NCBI RefSeq assembly: GCF_010183535.1
Contig: NC_071331.1
Location: 21,266,001-21,330,000, forward strand
Reading direction: 5' to 3'
Length of the DNA: 64,000 nt
Source of the DNA: Caenorhabditis remanei
Taxonomy: Eukaryota; Nematoda; Chromadorea; Rhabditida; Rhabditidae
A program made the translations under genes and the position numbers. The notes beneath the pieces are model-generated. The model was not told where the DNA came from. It was given only the letters and a program-made list of their open reading frames with translations, and made no database searches. Positions 21,384-32,865 of the stretch are shown here, one piece after another; the stretch's first letter is position 1, and every line of letters begins with the position of its first letter.

Positions 21384-24300
21384 TTATCGAGATCTGTACG
21401 AAAAGAAGTCCTGGCCGAGAATCCGACAACTCCTCGTCCGCGATATTTCACCACGAAAGTGACGTCACTTCGACACAGTCGAAACGAGTGCGACAGTAGT
21501 CTTTGGCGGGAAAATTTAAATCAAATATTTTTTTCTCCTATTTTCAAGCAATTTTATCATCAAATTTATCGATTTTCAACGCGTTTTGGGGTTTTTTTTT
21601 GGGAAAAAAAAATTATAATTGTACTTCGCTTCGATTTTCTCACGTTTTTTGGCTGTTTTATTTCAGATTTTTAAATTTCAGGTCACAAAATCGTCCTCGT
21701 CATCAACATCGCCGTAATGTCTCACTTTCATCTCCATTATTTTGCGGTTAGTTTTATTTTCGAACAGATATTTCTTCTCCGCCAGAGATTATCGTTTCAG
21801 ATATGTCCCTGGAATCAATCGATCGCGCAATTCGAGGACAGAATAAATGCGAACTATGGAAAACGCTATGGAAAATTATGAGCGGTTAGTCGCACCATGT
21901 TCAGCAAATTTCTTCTTCGCCTTCAGTTGTTTCAGGTCGCTTCAATGCCTACCAACTCGCCAAGCAACGGAAAATATGCAACATCAATCAACAACAATTT
22001 ATTAGAAAACAGCCAAAAAACAAAAAGTCACAACTCGGAAGATTCATCGCCCACTCCCACTCGTCGTCTTTTTCATAAGAAGTCTGTTATGTTTAGCGGT
22101 CTGTTTCATTATAGATCAGGTTTTTTCTTCTCCAAAAGTGTTCCTTACAGATTTCGGCACTGATTAAACTTCGCGAAGTATCAACGTTCAGAAGAAGTAC
22201 TCCTCGAGGACGAAATAAAAGCAAAACTGGAATAATTAGTAAAAATTATGAGCGGTCGACTTAATCCCACATCTCGTCGTCATCACTCATCATCAGAACT
22301 TTGAATGGAATAATTATTCTTTTTTTGTACGAAATGTTCAGTGTTGAGCTATCTTTTTGTGATGTGATTGTATTATTGTGGTATTTATTTGTTTTTAGAT
22401 GAAATTTTTGTGTCACAATTATTATCTTGGTTATTTCTTTGTTATTCTTGAAGTACTTTAGTCTTTCAATGCAGCTGAAACAATCAACTATGACACGAAA
22501 AGCATGTTGTGTTCTAGGTAAATGTTGCCCCCTAATGTGAAAGTGAGGTTCACTAATCTCGGATTAGCAAGTTCAACTCGTTTGTGGCCACGAGAAATGC
22601 TCTCTCTGAAACAGATCAATGACCTCGAAAAGTCTCCACTAGGATTCTTGTTGATTAACAATGGTACGGATGTTTCTACTCAAACCGAGTTAGGCACAAG
22701 TACATCCAGCCAGACTAGTTATGAGGTAAATCGAAGTTGTTCGTTAGTTGCATGCTAGTTTTTCCTCGGTTTAGACTCCTCTTCACGAATCCTTCTATGA
22801 AGTAGTCACACAGCTCAATACGGTGGAAGTGAAGAAACCAACGGGAAACAGTCAAGCGAGGTTGATGCAAATGATCAAGAACATCGTCACTCAGCTGGAT
22901 AATTTCAAGATCCAATTGGGAACATTTGCTCGCTTCACTGTTTTCCGCAATATTAATAAGCTGGCTTCTTCTTTTCTCGGCATCGCTGAAACTACTGTCA
23001 TTCGTTTTAATAAAAAAATGGAAGTTGATAATCAAGTTAAAAGGAGTCAAACCAGAAAGATGAGGAATGAGACGGCATTGAAGCTTTTGGATTCGGATGA
23101 GAGGAAAATCATCACTGATCATATCCAGAAGTGTTACATTGACGATTCGAACTTCTCCATTCAGTCTCTTCATGCCGATCTTCAGAATCTTTATGATTAT
23201 CCGTATTCTGCCTCAACGTTGTACCGTCAACTTAAAGCCATGAGATATAGCTACAAGCTAAAGACGTACAATCCATTCTCCACAACAAGAGATGAAATTG
23301 TGAACTGGAGAGCGCGTTATTTGAGAATGATGGAAGAGTTGAGACAGCAGGGAGCTTTTATTTGTTACTACGACGAGACGTGGATCTACCACGGGATGAC
23401 GAAAACCCGAGGATGGAATCCAACGGATACAAATCCGTATCTGATTGCCAATATGGGAGACTTGAAGAAGCCAAGACCTGGATTCGCCGCTTCTAGCGAT
23501 AAAGGTCAACGAGCCATTGTGCTCGCTGTAGTCACGGAGGCAGAAGTACTCCCAGGATCCGTTGATATTGTTATTCCGAATCGTCATCCGTCTGAGATCT
23601 TGGTGGACTATCACCAGTACATGTCTTCCGATTTGTACATCGAGTACATGAAAAAAGTGTTGCCCCAAATCGTTGCGGCGACTCCAAAGGGCCGACAGCC
23701 AACGCTCGTTATCGACAATGCTACTATTCACAATACTCTCGTTGACAAGGTGTTTTGATGATCTGGAAAAATATACAAATTAAGTTTTACAGCTTCCGAC
23801 CAAAAGCTCTAAAAAGGCAGAGTTACGCGCATTTCTCGAAAAGCACAACGTCGATTGTGCTGTGGATGCCACTAATTTGCAGCTGTGGGAGGAAGTGAAA
23901 GCATTAATGGAAACAAGGGGCGGAAGAGATGCAATGAAACGTTACTATGTCGATGAGTACGCGGAATCTCTCGGTGTCAAGATTGTGCGGCTTCCACCTT
24001 ACCACTGTCAATTCTCTCCGATCGAATTGGTTTGGAATCAACTCAAAACCCATCTTAGATCGGCGGGAAAGACAACTGATAAGTTGGAAGTAGTCGCTGA
24101 GCGCGCAAAAACATGGCTTAAGAACACCAATGAATCACAAATTGCGTGGACTTATGAGCACATTCTCGAAATCGAAGAGGGCATCAAGCTTGTGATGGAT
24201 GAAGATGAGGAGACTTGGGAGTGGAATGACGATGAATCGGACATGTGACTTCTTGGCTGTTTTCTAATAAATTGTTGTTGATTGATGTTGCATATTTTCC

Positions 24301-24886
24301 GTTGCTTGGCGAGTTGGTAGGCATTGAAGCGACCTGAAACAACTGAAGGCGGAGAAGAAATTTGCTGAACATGGTGCGACTAACCGCTCATAATTTTCCA
24401 TAGCGTTTTCCATAGTTTCGCATTTATTCTGTCCTCGAATTGCGCGATCGATTGATTCCAGGGACATATCTGAAACGATAATCTCTGGCGGAGAAGAAAT
24501 ATCTGTTCGAAAATAAAACTAACCGCAAAATAATGGAGATGAAAGTGAGACATTACGGCGATGTTGATGACGAGGACGATTTTGTGACCTGAAATTTAAA
24601 AATCTGAAATAAAACAGCCAAAAAACGTGAGAAAATCGAAGCGAAGTACAATTATAATTTTTTTTTCCCAAAAAAAAACCCCAAAACGCGTTGAAAATCG
24701 ATAAATTTGATGATAAAATTGCTTGAAAATAGGAGAAAAAAATATTTGATTTAAATTTTCCCGCCAAAGACTACTGTCGCACTCGTTTCGACTGTGTCGA
24801 AGTGACGTCACTTTCGTGGTGAAATATCGCGGACGAGGAGTTGTCGGATTCTCGGCCAGGACTTCTTTTCGTACAGATCTCGATAA
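21384..24886 (+). mobile_element. Tc1/mariner-type transposon with ~630-bp terminal inverted repeats
   Basis: A 3503-bp element beginning TTATCGAGATCTGTACG and ending with its complement, flanked by TA on both sides (21382-21383 and 24887-24888). The left arm runs to about 22010 and the right arm from about 24252; they differ by few changes (for example GAACTATGG/GAAACTATGG). It carries an uninterrupted transposase gene at 22522-24248. It interrupts the junction between two repeat units. The third unit nearby (about 25372-25400) shows the uninterrupted junction, which supports the TA target. Confidence 0.88.
22522..24248 (+). CDS. DDE transposase of the Tc1/mariner (IS630) superfamily
   Basis: Exons 22522-22725, 22775-23749 and 23793-24248, phase 0 at both junctions, 544 aa with no frameshift or stop. 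The N-terminal ~100 residues hold Ser/Thr-rich sequence; a helix-turn-helix-like region precedes the catalytic core. The triad is readable: CYYDETWIYHG (first Asp), LVIDNATIHN (second Asp), PPYHCQFSPIELVWNQLK (Glu). By my count 88 residues separate the second Asp from the Glu, against 34-41 in ordinary Tc1/mariner enzymes; the extra sequence is a charged helix-rich insert. It would cut and rejoin transposon ends in the nucleus at TA sites. Spacing of this size recalls the DD82E 'Sailor'-type group (from memory). The tail is very acidic (DEDEETWEWNDDESDM). Both introns are short, at 49 and 43 nt. Confidence 0.88.
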
Positions 24887-26114
24887 TAATAGTGCTAAGG
24901 AATAACCTGAGTGTTCTAGAATTATAAAATTTGAAAAATTCACAATTTTTTACCCGAAAACCTTGTAAATTTCATGAAATTTGACCAAAAGGGAATTCTG
25001 GCCGAGTGGTTAAGGTAGAGGGCAGTGGTAGAAAAGTGACCAAGGTTCGATCCCCACACGGGTCAAAACTTTTTTTGTTTTTTGTTAGGCATAACGTTGA
25101 GTGGTTTTAGCTAGGTTAGAGGGTTTCTACGTGTCCAAAATGAGGATTATACCCATTTTGACCATTTCTTTTTGTAAATTTTTCAGTTATCAGGTCTCAA
25201 ACCCAATTTGAGTATCGTTTGGGATGCTAGGAGTCATCGAATAAATGTGATAGAAGAGGACAATATCAAGTTGGTCTGAAATCTTCTCAAAAAATATCGA
25301 TTGATTTTACAGATATCCGAATGCGCGAAAATGCCGCATGAGGAAGATGGAGACTAAAGATTGCTTTGGTTAGTCGCTCACAAATATTGCTTAAAGATAA
25401 CCTAAGTGCTCTGGTACTAAATAATCTGAAACATTCACATTTTTTTAACCATAAAACCTTGAAAATGTAAAGCGATTTCTGGCCAAGTGGTTACGGTAGA
25501 TACGAGGTTGATACGATACCTACGATAATAACCACAAAAAAATTTGAAACATTTTTTTGAAATTTTTTTCTGAAAATTGTAATTTGTCTGGAATTTTTTT
25601 GTACAAAACGTCTGAATCATCAAGAATGAGTACAGTATTAAGATTCTTCATAAAATTTCCAAAGTTTTGAGCCCCATATCGACCTATTTTGGAGCATTTC
25701 GAAAATTCAAGGGGGCCTACAGGCCTAACAGGGCCTGAACAACCTTAATGGAAATATGTCAATATGGGGCTCAAAATTTTGGAAATTTTGTGTAAAATCT
25801 GAAAAACACAATTATTTCTTAAAAACATGTAAATTTTGGCACTTTTTCTGATTTTCGAAATTTTGAAGTTTTACGATTTTTCAAAATTTTTCAAAATCTT
25901 AAGATTCACACAAATTAGTTGCAATACTCAGCTTTTTCATAAAATTTCCAAAGTTTTGAGCTCCATATCGACCTATTTTAAAGCATTTCGAAAATTCAAG
26001 AGGGCCTACAGGCCTAACAGGGCCTGAACGACCTCAACGAAAATAGGTCAATATGGGTGTCAAAACTTAGCAAATTTTACAACAAATTCTAATTTTTTAT
26101 CGAAAACTTTCCAG
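24887..26114. other. Two further repeat units and AT-rich flank
   Basis: Unit 2 spans ~24897-25375, with A and B boxes at 24999 and 25044. Unit 3 (25385-25620) has a degenerate A box only. Two palindromic copies of a second intron-repeat family (GGGCCTACAGGCCTAACAGG) lie at ~25665-25790 and 25945-26065. No gene supported. Confidence 0.55.
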
Positions 26115-26355
26115 ACACCTCCAACAAAAAGGCACCAACGTGGCAGAGCTCTTGGAAAACGAGAAAAAGCAAGTGCAAGCCGTCCAACAGATAGTAAACG
26201 AGCTCAGCAAAGCAGGGATCTCAGCCAGAGTGGTCACCCAACAACAACTCGTACAGTACCTCCCGGACACTGATTTAGTGATCTCACCCGGTGGAGATGT
26301 CACTTTTCTGGCAGCCGCCTCGGCAGTCAGTGACCAAACCCCAATTATTGGAATT
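26115..26355 (+). pseudogene. NADK2-like (mitochondrial NAD kinase) exon fragment
   Basis: After a TTTCCAG acceptor, 80 codons read GTNVAELLENEKKQ, ELSKAGISARVVTQQQL, DTDLVISPGGDVTFLAAAS and TPIIGI. This matches one internal exon of NADK2-type NAD kinases, which phosphorylate NAD to NADP. The catalytic GGDGT motif reads GGDVT here, losing an essential glycine. After PIIGI the sequence runs into unrelated DNA with no donor, and no other NADK exon was found on either side. This is best read as a duplicated, decayed fragment; a functional gene is unlikely. An AATAAA at ~26516 may be coincidental. Confidence 0.7.
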
Positions 26356-27584
26356 ATACTTTCTTCTGATTCACTCATTCACTTTTACTTTCTCATGATG
26401 TCATAATTCCAATTGATTAGTTAATTTTTAGATGTCTAATGATACTGACGATATTGGAAATAGTCATACTTACTTAAGAACGGAGATGGTAATGTCAGTT
26501 GGAGATATTTGTATTAATAAAGAATTTCTAAAATGGATTATTCAGAGTTTCAATATATATATATTTGGAAATAATTCATAATTGCAACGATGAGAATTGT
26601 TTTATTTTTATTTTTTCAATTCAAAAAAATATTCAAATAAAAATTTTATCTCAATTTTTCTCGAGTTAGACACATTTAGAACAATAAAGAGCACCTTAAT
26701 CCTCGATAAAAGCGAAACATTTGATAAAAGCTGTAAAAAATCAACTGGTGGCCTAGAATCCCAAAATTTTGGATTTCTAGGCCACCAACTCCAAAATGGT
26801 CCAAAATACAGCAACATGGGCTCAAAATTCTGGAAATTTTATGGAAAATTTGAATTTGACATTTATTTTCAGATGTGATGGCCTGGGAATCGAAATCCGG
26901 ATGTTTCTAGGCCACATTAAGAAATGTGAACAATTTTCGTGTGGGTTCACGTATTTCGATTGTTTTTTTTTCTGGTTTGTGGCTTCTTTCTATGTTAAAA
27001 ACGCTGAAAATTTGTCCCAAAGCCATAAAAACTACTGAAACCGTGAAAATCCCTCAAAATCCGTCGGTGGCCTAGAAACCCAAATTTTTGGATTTCTAGG
27101 CCACCAAATTCAAAATGCTCAGAAGTAGGTCGATATGGGGCTCAAAACTGCGGAAATTTTGTGAGGAATCTGAAATTGACTTTAGTTTTCTATAAAATTT
27201 CAGAAATTTTCGATTTTCTAAAAAAAAAAAAAATTTTTTTTTGAAATTTTTTTTCTTTATGTACAAATGTCTACTTATAACAACAAATTGACCAAATCCG
27301 TCTTCTAAATCTAGTCACCCTCACCATTTCTTACTTTAGATGTAATTAAGTGGTGGGGGAACATGGCTAATTAGCGGAGGAGGCGACGAAAAGAGGTAAA
27401 ATAACTGGTTGGGCGGTGCGGAAAGTGGCTAATGCATATATATGGATATATACCAAGTCATTAGTGGCTACTCGAGGTGTCGGCCGCATTTACTTTTCAC
27501 GAAAATCCGAAAATCCGAAAACTTCACGAAAATTGGAGGATTCTGAAGGCTGACGACGGAATTCTTTGGTTTTTTTGAGGAAAA
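26356..27584. other. Repeat-filled flank and collagen promoter
   Basis: TGGCCTAGAAA palindromes lie at ~26740-26850, 26875-26915 and 27063-27165. From 27340 to 27500 there is a promoter-like stretch with GTGGTGGGGG, TTGGGCGGTGCGG and a TATATATGGATATATA run at ~27436-27453, some 130 bp before the collagen ATG. No gene seen here. Confidence 0.5.
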
Positions 27585-29735
27585 ATGGAGGACAAGGAGC
27601 TTAAGGTACTGTACTTGACTTTTAATAACAGGTTACTGTATGTAGCAGGCCACTGTAGATATAAAAGTAAAAAATTTCAGACAAAAAATTTTTTCCAAAA
27701 ATTTTTTTTTTTCAATTTCAAAATTTTCATTTCCAGACCAAAGCCTACCGCGTCATCGCCTATTCCGCTATATCCTTCAGTTTTGTGGCTACTTTATCAG
27801 TAAGTGAATTTTGATCTACAATCCATTTAAAAAATCAATATTTCCAGGTATGCCTATCCCTTCCAATGATCTACTTCTATATTGATAATGTGAAGACGTC
27901 GTTGCAGGGGGAGATTGATTATTGTCGGGTACGTATTTTTTGAATTTTATTCGGTTAAATACGCCTTTAACAAGTTTTTCATTAAAAACCCAAAAAAAAA
28001 TCCAAAAAATTCGGTGAAAAAACCACGAAAAACGAGTGAAAACAAGCTATTTTAGGTTGATGGCCTAGAAAACTCTGGATTTGGGTTTCTAGGCCACCAA
28101 ATCGAAATCTGCTATCAGATTCAGATTCCTCGTGAAATTTCCGAAGTTTTGAGCCTCATATTGACATATTTTGAAATTTTGAGACTGGTGGCCTAGAAAT
28201 CCAAAATTTTGGGTTTCTAGGCCACGAATCGATTTTTGTGTAATTTGGTGGTTTCTAGTCAAATTTTTGGTTTTTGAGGTGATTTTCGAGATTTAAGATA
28301 AAGAAAAAGCTCAAAAACGGATTGAATCACCAAAATATCGAAATGGTGGCCTAGGAAACTCTTGATTTGGGTTTCTAGGCCACCCAACCAAAATTCTGGT
28401 GTTATATTCAAATTTTCCATCAAATTTCCAAAGTTTTGAGCACAATATTGTCCTGTTTTGGAGCAATTTGAAAATTTGAAGTTGGTGGCCTAGGATTCGA
28501 CTTTTCTAGGCCACTAAGCTAAATTGTTCCAAAATAGGCGAATATGGGGCTCAAAACTTTGGAAGTTTTATGAAGAATCAGAATATGACACTAGATTTTG
28601 GTTTGGTGGCCTAGAAACCCGAATCCAGAGTTTCCTAGGCCACCAACCTGAAATGACCAACTGAGAAATTTCGTTTCTCAAATGTTTTGCAGATTTTTGA
28701 GTCTAGAATCAAAATGAATGAAAAGTTCGAGTTCTCCATAAAATCTCCAAAATTTTGAGCCCCATATTGGTATATTTTGGAGCGATTTGAGTGTGGTGGC
28801 CTAGAAATCCAAAATATTGGGTTTCTAGGCCACGCGATGACTTTGACGGGTTTAGGGGGTTTTAGATGGAAGTTTTGGTTTCCGAAGAGGATTAAGAGGT
28901 TTTTTGAACTTTTTAGGCTTTTTGAGTACATCTACCGTCAAAAAAAGTCCCAATTTTCCAGAACTCCGCAAAAGACATCTGGTCAGAAGTTCAACAATTC
29001 AAACAACTCCCTCGGAACCGTACCGCCCGTCAAGTCTCATCTCAAAACTACGCGGACACCCCTCAAGGAGAAGAATGTGACGGATGTTGCACCCCGGGCG
29101 CTCCGGGCGCCGTCGGCGAACCAGGCCGCCCGGGTCGTCCCGGTAAGCCGGGTGTACCCGGTTTACCGGGTAATCCTGGAAAACCACCACAGCAACCGTG
29201 TGATCTCGTGACTCCGCCCCCATGTTCTCCGTGTCCGGCGGGGCCTCCGGGGAAGCCCGGACCCCAGGGACCGCCTGGCGATGTGGGCCATCCTGGGAAT
29301 CCAGGGGAGCGGGGATTGGATGGAGAGCCCGGGGAACCAGGGCCACCAGGTCCACCCGGAGAGCCGGGTCTCCCCGGCTCCCAGGGCATCCCTGGCCAAC
29401 CAGGCGTCAACGCGGAGCCCGTTTCCTTCTCTCCTGGGGAACCAGGTCCCCCTGGAGAAATGGGACCCCCCGGTGCACCCGGGGAACCCGGAGAATTTGG
29501 AGAAGAGGGACCACCGGGGATGCCGGGACCTAAAGGACCACCGGGATCTTCTGGAATACCTGGAAATGATGGACCACCGGGTGTTCGGGGTCCCCCCGGA
29601 CAACCAGGGTATGCTGGAGAGAGGGGAATCTGTCCAAAGTGAGTTTTCTAGTGTTTTGATTTGGAAAAACAATTATTTTTCAGGTACTGTGCGATTGATG
29701 GAGGTGTCTTTTTTGAAGATGGATCGAGGAGATAA
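27585..29735 (+). CDS. Cuticle collagen
   Basis: Exons 27585-27605, 27737-27799, 27848-27928, 28962-29638 and 29684-29735, in phase, 297 aa, the typical size of nematode cuticle collagens. Residues ~8-42 form the hydrophobic N-terminal segment ([20 protein letters not shown]). RNRTAR at 73-78 is a furin-type processing site. From ~98 on there are interrupted Gly-X-Y blocks (for example [16 protein letters not shown]) bounded by cysteines ([22 protein letters not shown]), and the tail is [16 protein letters not shown]. That tail is shared with the SQT-1/ROL-6 group as I recall it. The product would be secreted by hypodermis, cross-linked by disulfides and assembled into cuticle. Intron 3 is 1 kb and full of palindromic repeats. 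It converges on paralogue B, with 117 bp between stop codons. Confidence 0.93.
28050..28835. repeat. Six TGGCCTAGAAA palindromes in collagen intron 3
   Basis: Copies at about 28050-28110, 28130-28225, 28340-28385, 28420-28575, 28600-28650 and 28740-28835. This is the densest cluster in the window and fills nearly the whole intron. Confidence 0.85.
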
Positions 29736-29852
29736 CTTATTTTTGATTTTTGTAACTGTTTTGCAAAGGTTTTCAAGTAAATGATGAAGAATGCAAAAAT
29801 ATTCAATGAGGAAACCATTTATAAAAATCAGCAAAGAACAATGAGCAGATAA

Positions 29853-31877
29853 TCAAGAAGGTGGTAGTGGAAGGAAGTCGTGATAACTGAAATATTCGAT
29901 TTGTGCAATAGTAAAGTTTTTGAGAAAACTCACAATCTACTGTACATTCTTAATTGAATGATTTGTGGTGCGTCAGTGTTATAATTATAGTCTACTGTCC
30001 ATTTGGATGAGTTGCCTGGGCAATTAATGTCATGTGATTGTGCAGTTCCACGAAGAGGATGAGAAGAAAAGTAGGGACTCGGATATTTATAAACAATATA
30101 TCCATCAGTATTCTCAATAGTATGACTCATTGATACAAATGAATTGTCAAGTGCTGCAAACATTATGAGTGGTTTAGTTTATCTTTGAAATTATCCCTAC
30201 TGTGGTTTTGAACAGTTATTGCAAATATACAATAGCCTAAAAGAACCATTCGTGAAGGAGTGTCGAGTACCGGTAGTTCGATCCGTCCCGATCCAGAAAC
30301 CACAAAGTTTTGAGCAATGAATTGGTAAGGATGTTGAAGTATTTGGGTCATATCCTCAAAAGCCTGAAAACAGTTAGATAAAAGGAGAATGAATGTTGGT
30401 ATTAGGTTATTTATTTGTGAAGAAACGTATTTCTTCAAGATATTGACACTAGTAAAGAATCATAATCACTTGTAGGAAAACGTACAAAAATGAGCATTTA
30501 AGATGATTAACCTACACTTTGGGCGAAAAGCCCAATGGGCAAGGGTGGGGCGACGGTTAGGTCAAAGAATGCGAGTCCCCCAGACAGTTTGTTTCAAACA
30601 CACTATTTTGTAATGGATATGAAAAAGGCTACCGTTCGAGAAACGAATCCAGAAAACATGTTTAAAAGTATACTAACAAGGCCAATTCTGATCTTTTCAT
30701 ATAATAATGTATGTGAGTTATTTTCATATCAAAAGAATTGTTTAATGCGGTCAGAAACTCGCTGAGAGCCAAAGGAAAATGTAAGAGTATCGACAAGGAA
30801 AGCGAGCGCTAGAAACATCACACGTTGGGCATTTTGCCCTTGAATGCCCAACCCGGTTAAAAACCACCCAAACAATGGGCCAATGATATTTCCTGAGTAT
30901 GATTAGTTTTTACATTTGATAGGTTACTGCCGGTGTCATCCAAACAAAACTCACCATCGAAAGATCACTGCCGGTGGCAAAGTAACAGTATCCATTGGTT
31001 TGATATGACATTTCAAATAATGTTGCAGAATTGGAACCGCCTGATGGAATACTGTCGACTGCAATGTGCACGAGTACATGGTTGGCTCGTAGTTGGGATA
31101 TGATGTCAGATATATCAGACTCATCTGGATATCGTTTTACCGCTATTAACACGACGGCTCCGCATAATGAAACCTTCCCATTATTGAGAAACTTCTTAAA
31201 TGTTTTATAAATAAATGATGAGGTGAAATAGTACAAACCTTCAATACATTGTACAAGTTACTACCAGTAGTATTATCTCCATATCCAAGTGATGGATCCG
31301 GTTGATGGGAGTGTAGAGAATCAGAGAAACTACTGAAAGGAAGAATGCCTAATAAAGCAACACATATAGAAACCAAACATACCGTTCATCCGTGTAATAT
31401 TCAATCTCCTCTTCCTGTTTTGTATCGAATCGAACATATGCCAGTGATGTATAGTACCGAGCATCGTATGTAATCCAAGAGACACCAATATCATATGTAT
31501 GACGGTCGGTTTCAGTGGAATACGCGAACAGAATAGTGTTCCTCTGATATGGAAGACATTTGACCGGGGGACCTGAATTATTTTTGTTTTTGTAGGAAAA
31601 CTTATTATTTTTGAATCTGAAAAATTGGTTTTTGACTCCTAGAACTAGATTCTAACTCTATTAATCATATTTTTCTAACATAACAAAATTCATGTTTTCT
31701 AAATTATTTTTGTCCTTATGTTGAATATTAGTTTGGAAGGGGGAAGGGGTGATAGAATAGAATATGAATGACTGAAATGTCGAGAAACACTTTCTTGTTA
31801 TCAGTAAAGAGTCTTAACGACTTTTTTTCGAAATGTCAATGAAAAAGGAAGAGGAGCAAACATACGATTGAAAACAT
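29853..31877 (-). CDS. Secreted vWA-like family member B
   Basis: Exons in minus order: 31572-31383, 31194 is preceded by 31332-31239, then 31194-30955, 30363-30201, 30153-29934 and 29886-29853, in phase, about 313 residues after the leader, no stops. It has the family landmarks CLPYQRNTILFAYSTETD, RFDTKQEEEIEYYTDER, KRYPDESDISDIISQLRANH and PSGGSNSATLFEMSYQTNGY, with the end YHDFLPLPPS. A leader-like start MFSIVCLLLFLFH lies at 31877, but the donor seen in paralogue C (CATG, then GTCATT) reads CATTGACATT here, so the first splice is not supported and the start is uncertain. Intron 4 (30364-30954) contains an older insertion shared with paralogue F. Function unknown; likely extracellular. Confidence 0.68.
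30515..30880. mobile_element. Insertion in intron 4 of paralogue B, shared with F
   Basis: Bounded by TTTGGGC...GCCCAATGGGCAAGGG on the left and GGGCATTTTGCCC...GCCCAACC on the right, with the shared inner words GCGACGGTTAGGTCAAAGAAT and GTTTCAAACACACTATT. The same words occur in the same intron of paralogue F (about 59895-60510), so the insertion predates that duplication. Class unknown. Confidence 0.55.
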
Positions 31878-31879
31878 AA

Positions 31880-32865
31880 TCTTCTTTCTTATTATTTGTT
31901 TGTCACAAATATCAAGCAAAAAATCATGAAACGTGATAACAAAAATAGATTTTTGAATGAGGGCCAAAGTGTGTTAATTATTTGTGCTGTTAAAATGTAA
32001 GAGCCTTCTATAACGAACAATGTTTGGAAGCTCGAAATCTGAGGATTTCAAAACTGTTTTCAAATTTTGCAGAACGCTTCTTGGAATCGAGAAAATGATC
32101 TCAAAATTTAAGCACCGAATTCCACCTTAGAAATCATGAAAGTTGTTATCAAGTCTTTCCCTGTAGACAAATTCGTCGACAACTTATAGACTAAATGGTG
32201 GCCCCCATATGATTTTCCCCGCAAAACTAGGACCATTATCGCCGTACGTGTATTCCTCTCAAAAAGCATAATTTGTCTTCTTTCTGTTTTAGTTGGTTCC
32301 GCCCCCCCCCCTCACAGTTCACTAGTTTACACACACACACACACAAACACCATATCTCCTCTCATGTCCTCTCCCCAATATTCCACTTCACACATTTTGT
32401 TCCGAATTTTCCAGTGTAAATACGTTTTCGACAACAAAATCCCTTAAAACTAAGAAAAAAGGGTTAAGATGCCCAAGATCTTGTCTATCTGATTCCATTG
32501 ATACTATATATGATACCGGCTGGCGTGACGTTGACGTTGGAATTTAAATAAATTTTAAAAAAACTGTCTCCATCTAAACTTTCAAAACCCTTCCAAAATA
32601 TGAAAATAAAAAAACTTCTTTTTGAATAAAATAAAAACTTCTTTACGACTTCGAGCGAGCAACACTTTTTATGTTATCAGTGAGGAGTCTTAACGACTTT
32701 TCTTCCTGTAAGCATCTTTAGTGAAAAGTGCAAACGAAGCACAATATTTTTTGCAGTGGTTTGCCAGCAAACGACAAAGAATATATTCAATCAGAAAACC
32801 ATTAGAAAAAAAACAACATAGTTTTAAAATTCATTGGAAAGTCTCACAGAACATTAGTCTGATCG
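31880..32865. other. Intergenic unit duplicated upstream of B and C
   Basis: About 31960-32900 is repeated with modest divergence at ~35040-35910: shared words include AATGAGGGCCAAAGTGTG, AAACTAAGAAAAAAGGGTTA, GGCTGGCGTGACGTTGACG and GTGAGGAGTCTTAACGAC. It contains a C run and (CA)n at ~32305-32345. A short open stretch around the CTTCTTGGAATCGAG word in both copies is not convincing as a gene. Confidence 0.55.

Noticed and set aside
21503..24943. Mirror-image 82- and 115-codon frames in the mariner arms
   Set aside because: Terminal inverted repeats of the transposon; no conserved protein features.
29063..29672. Minus-strand Gly/Pro/Arg-rich frames
   Set aside because: Antisense shadows of the collagen Gly-X-Y repeat.
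32298..32350. C run plus CA repeat as a structured regulatory element
   Set aside because: Simple-sequence tract present in one copy of the duplicated block only; nothing suggests function.
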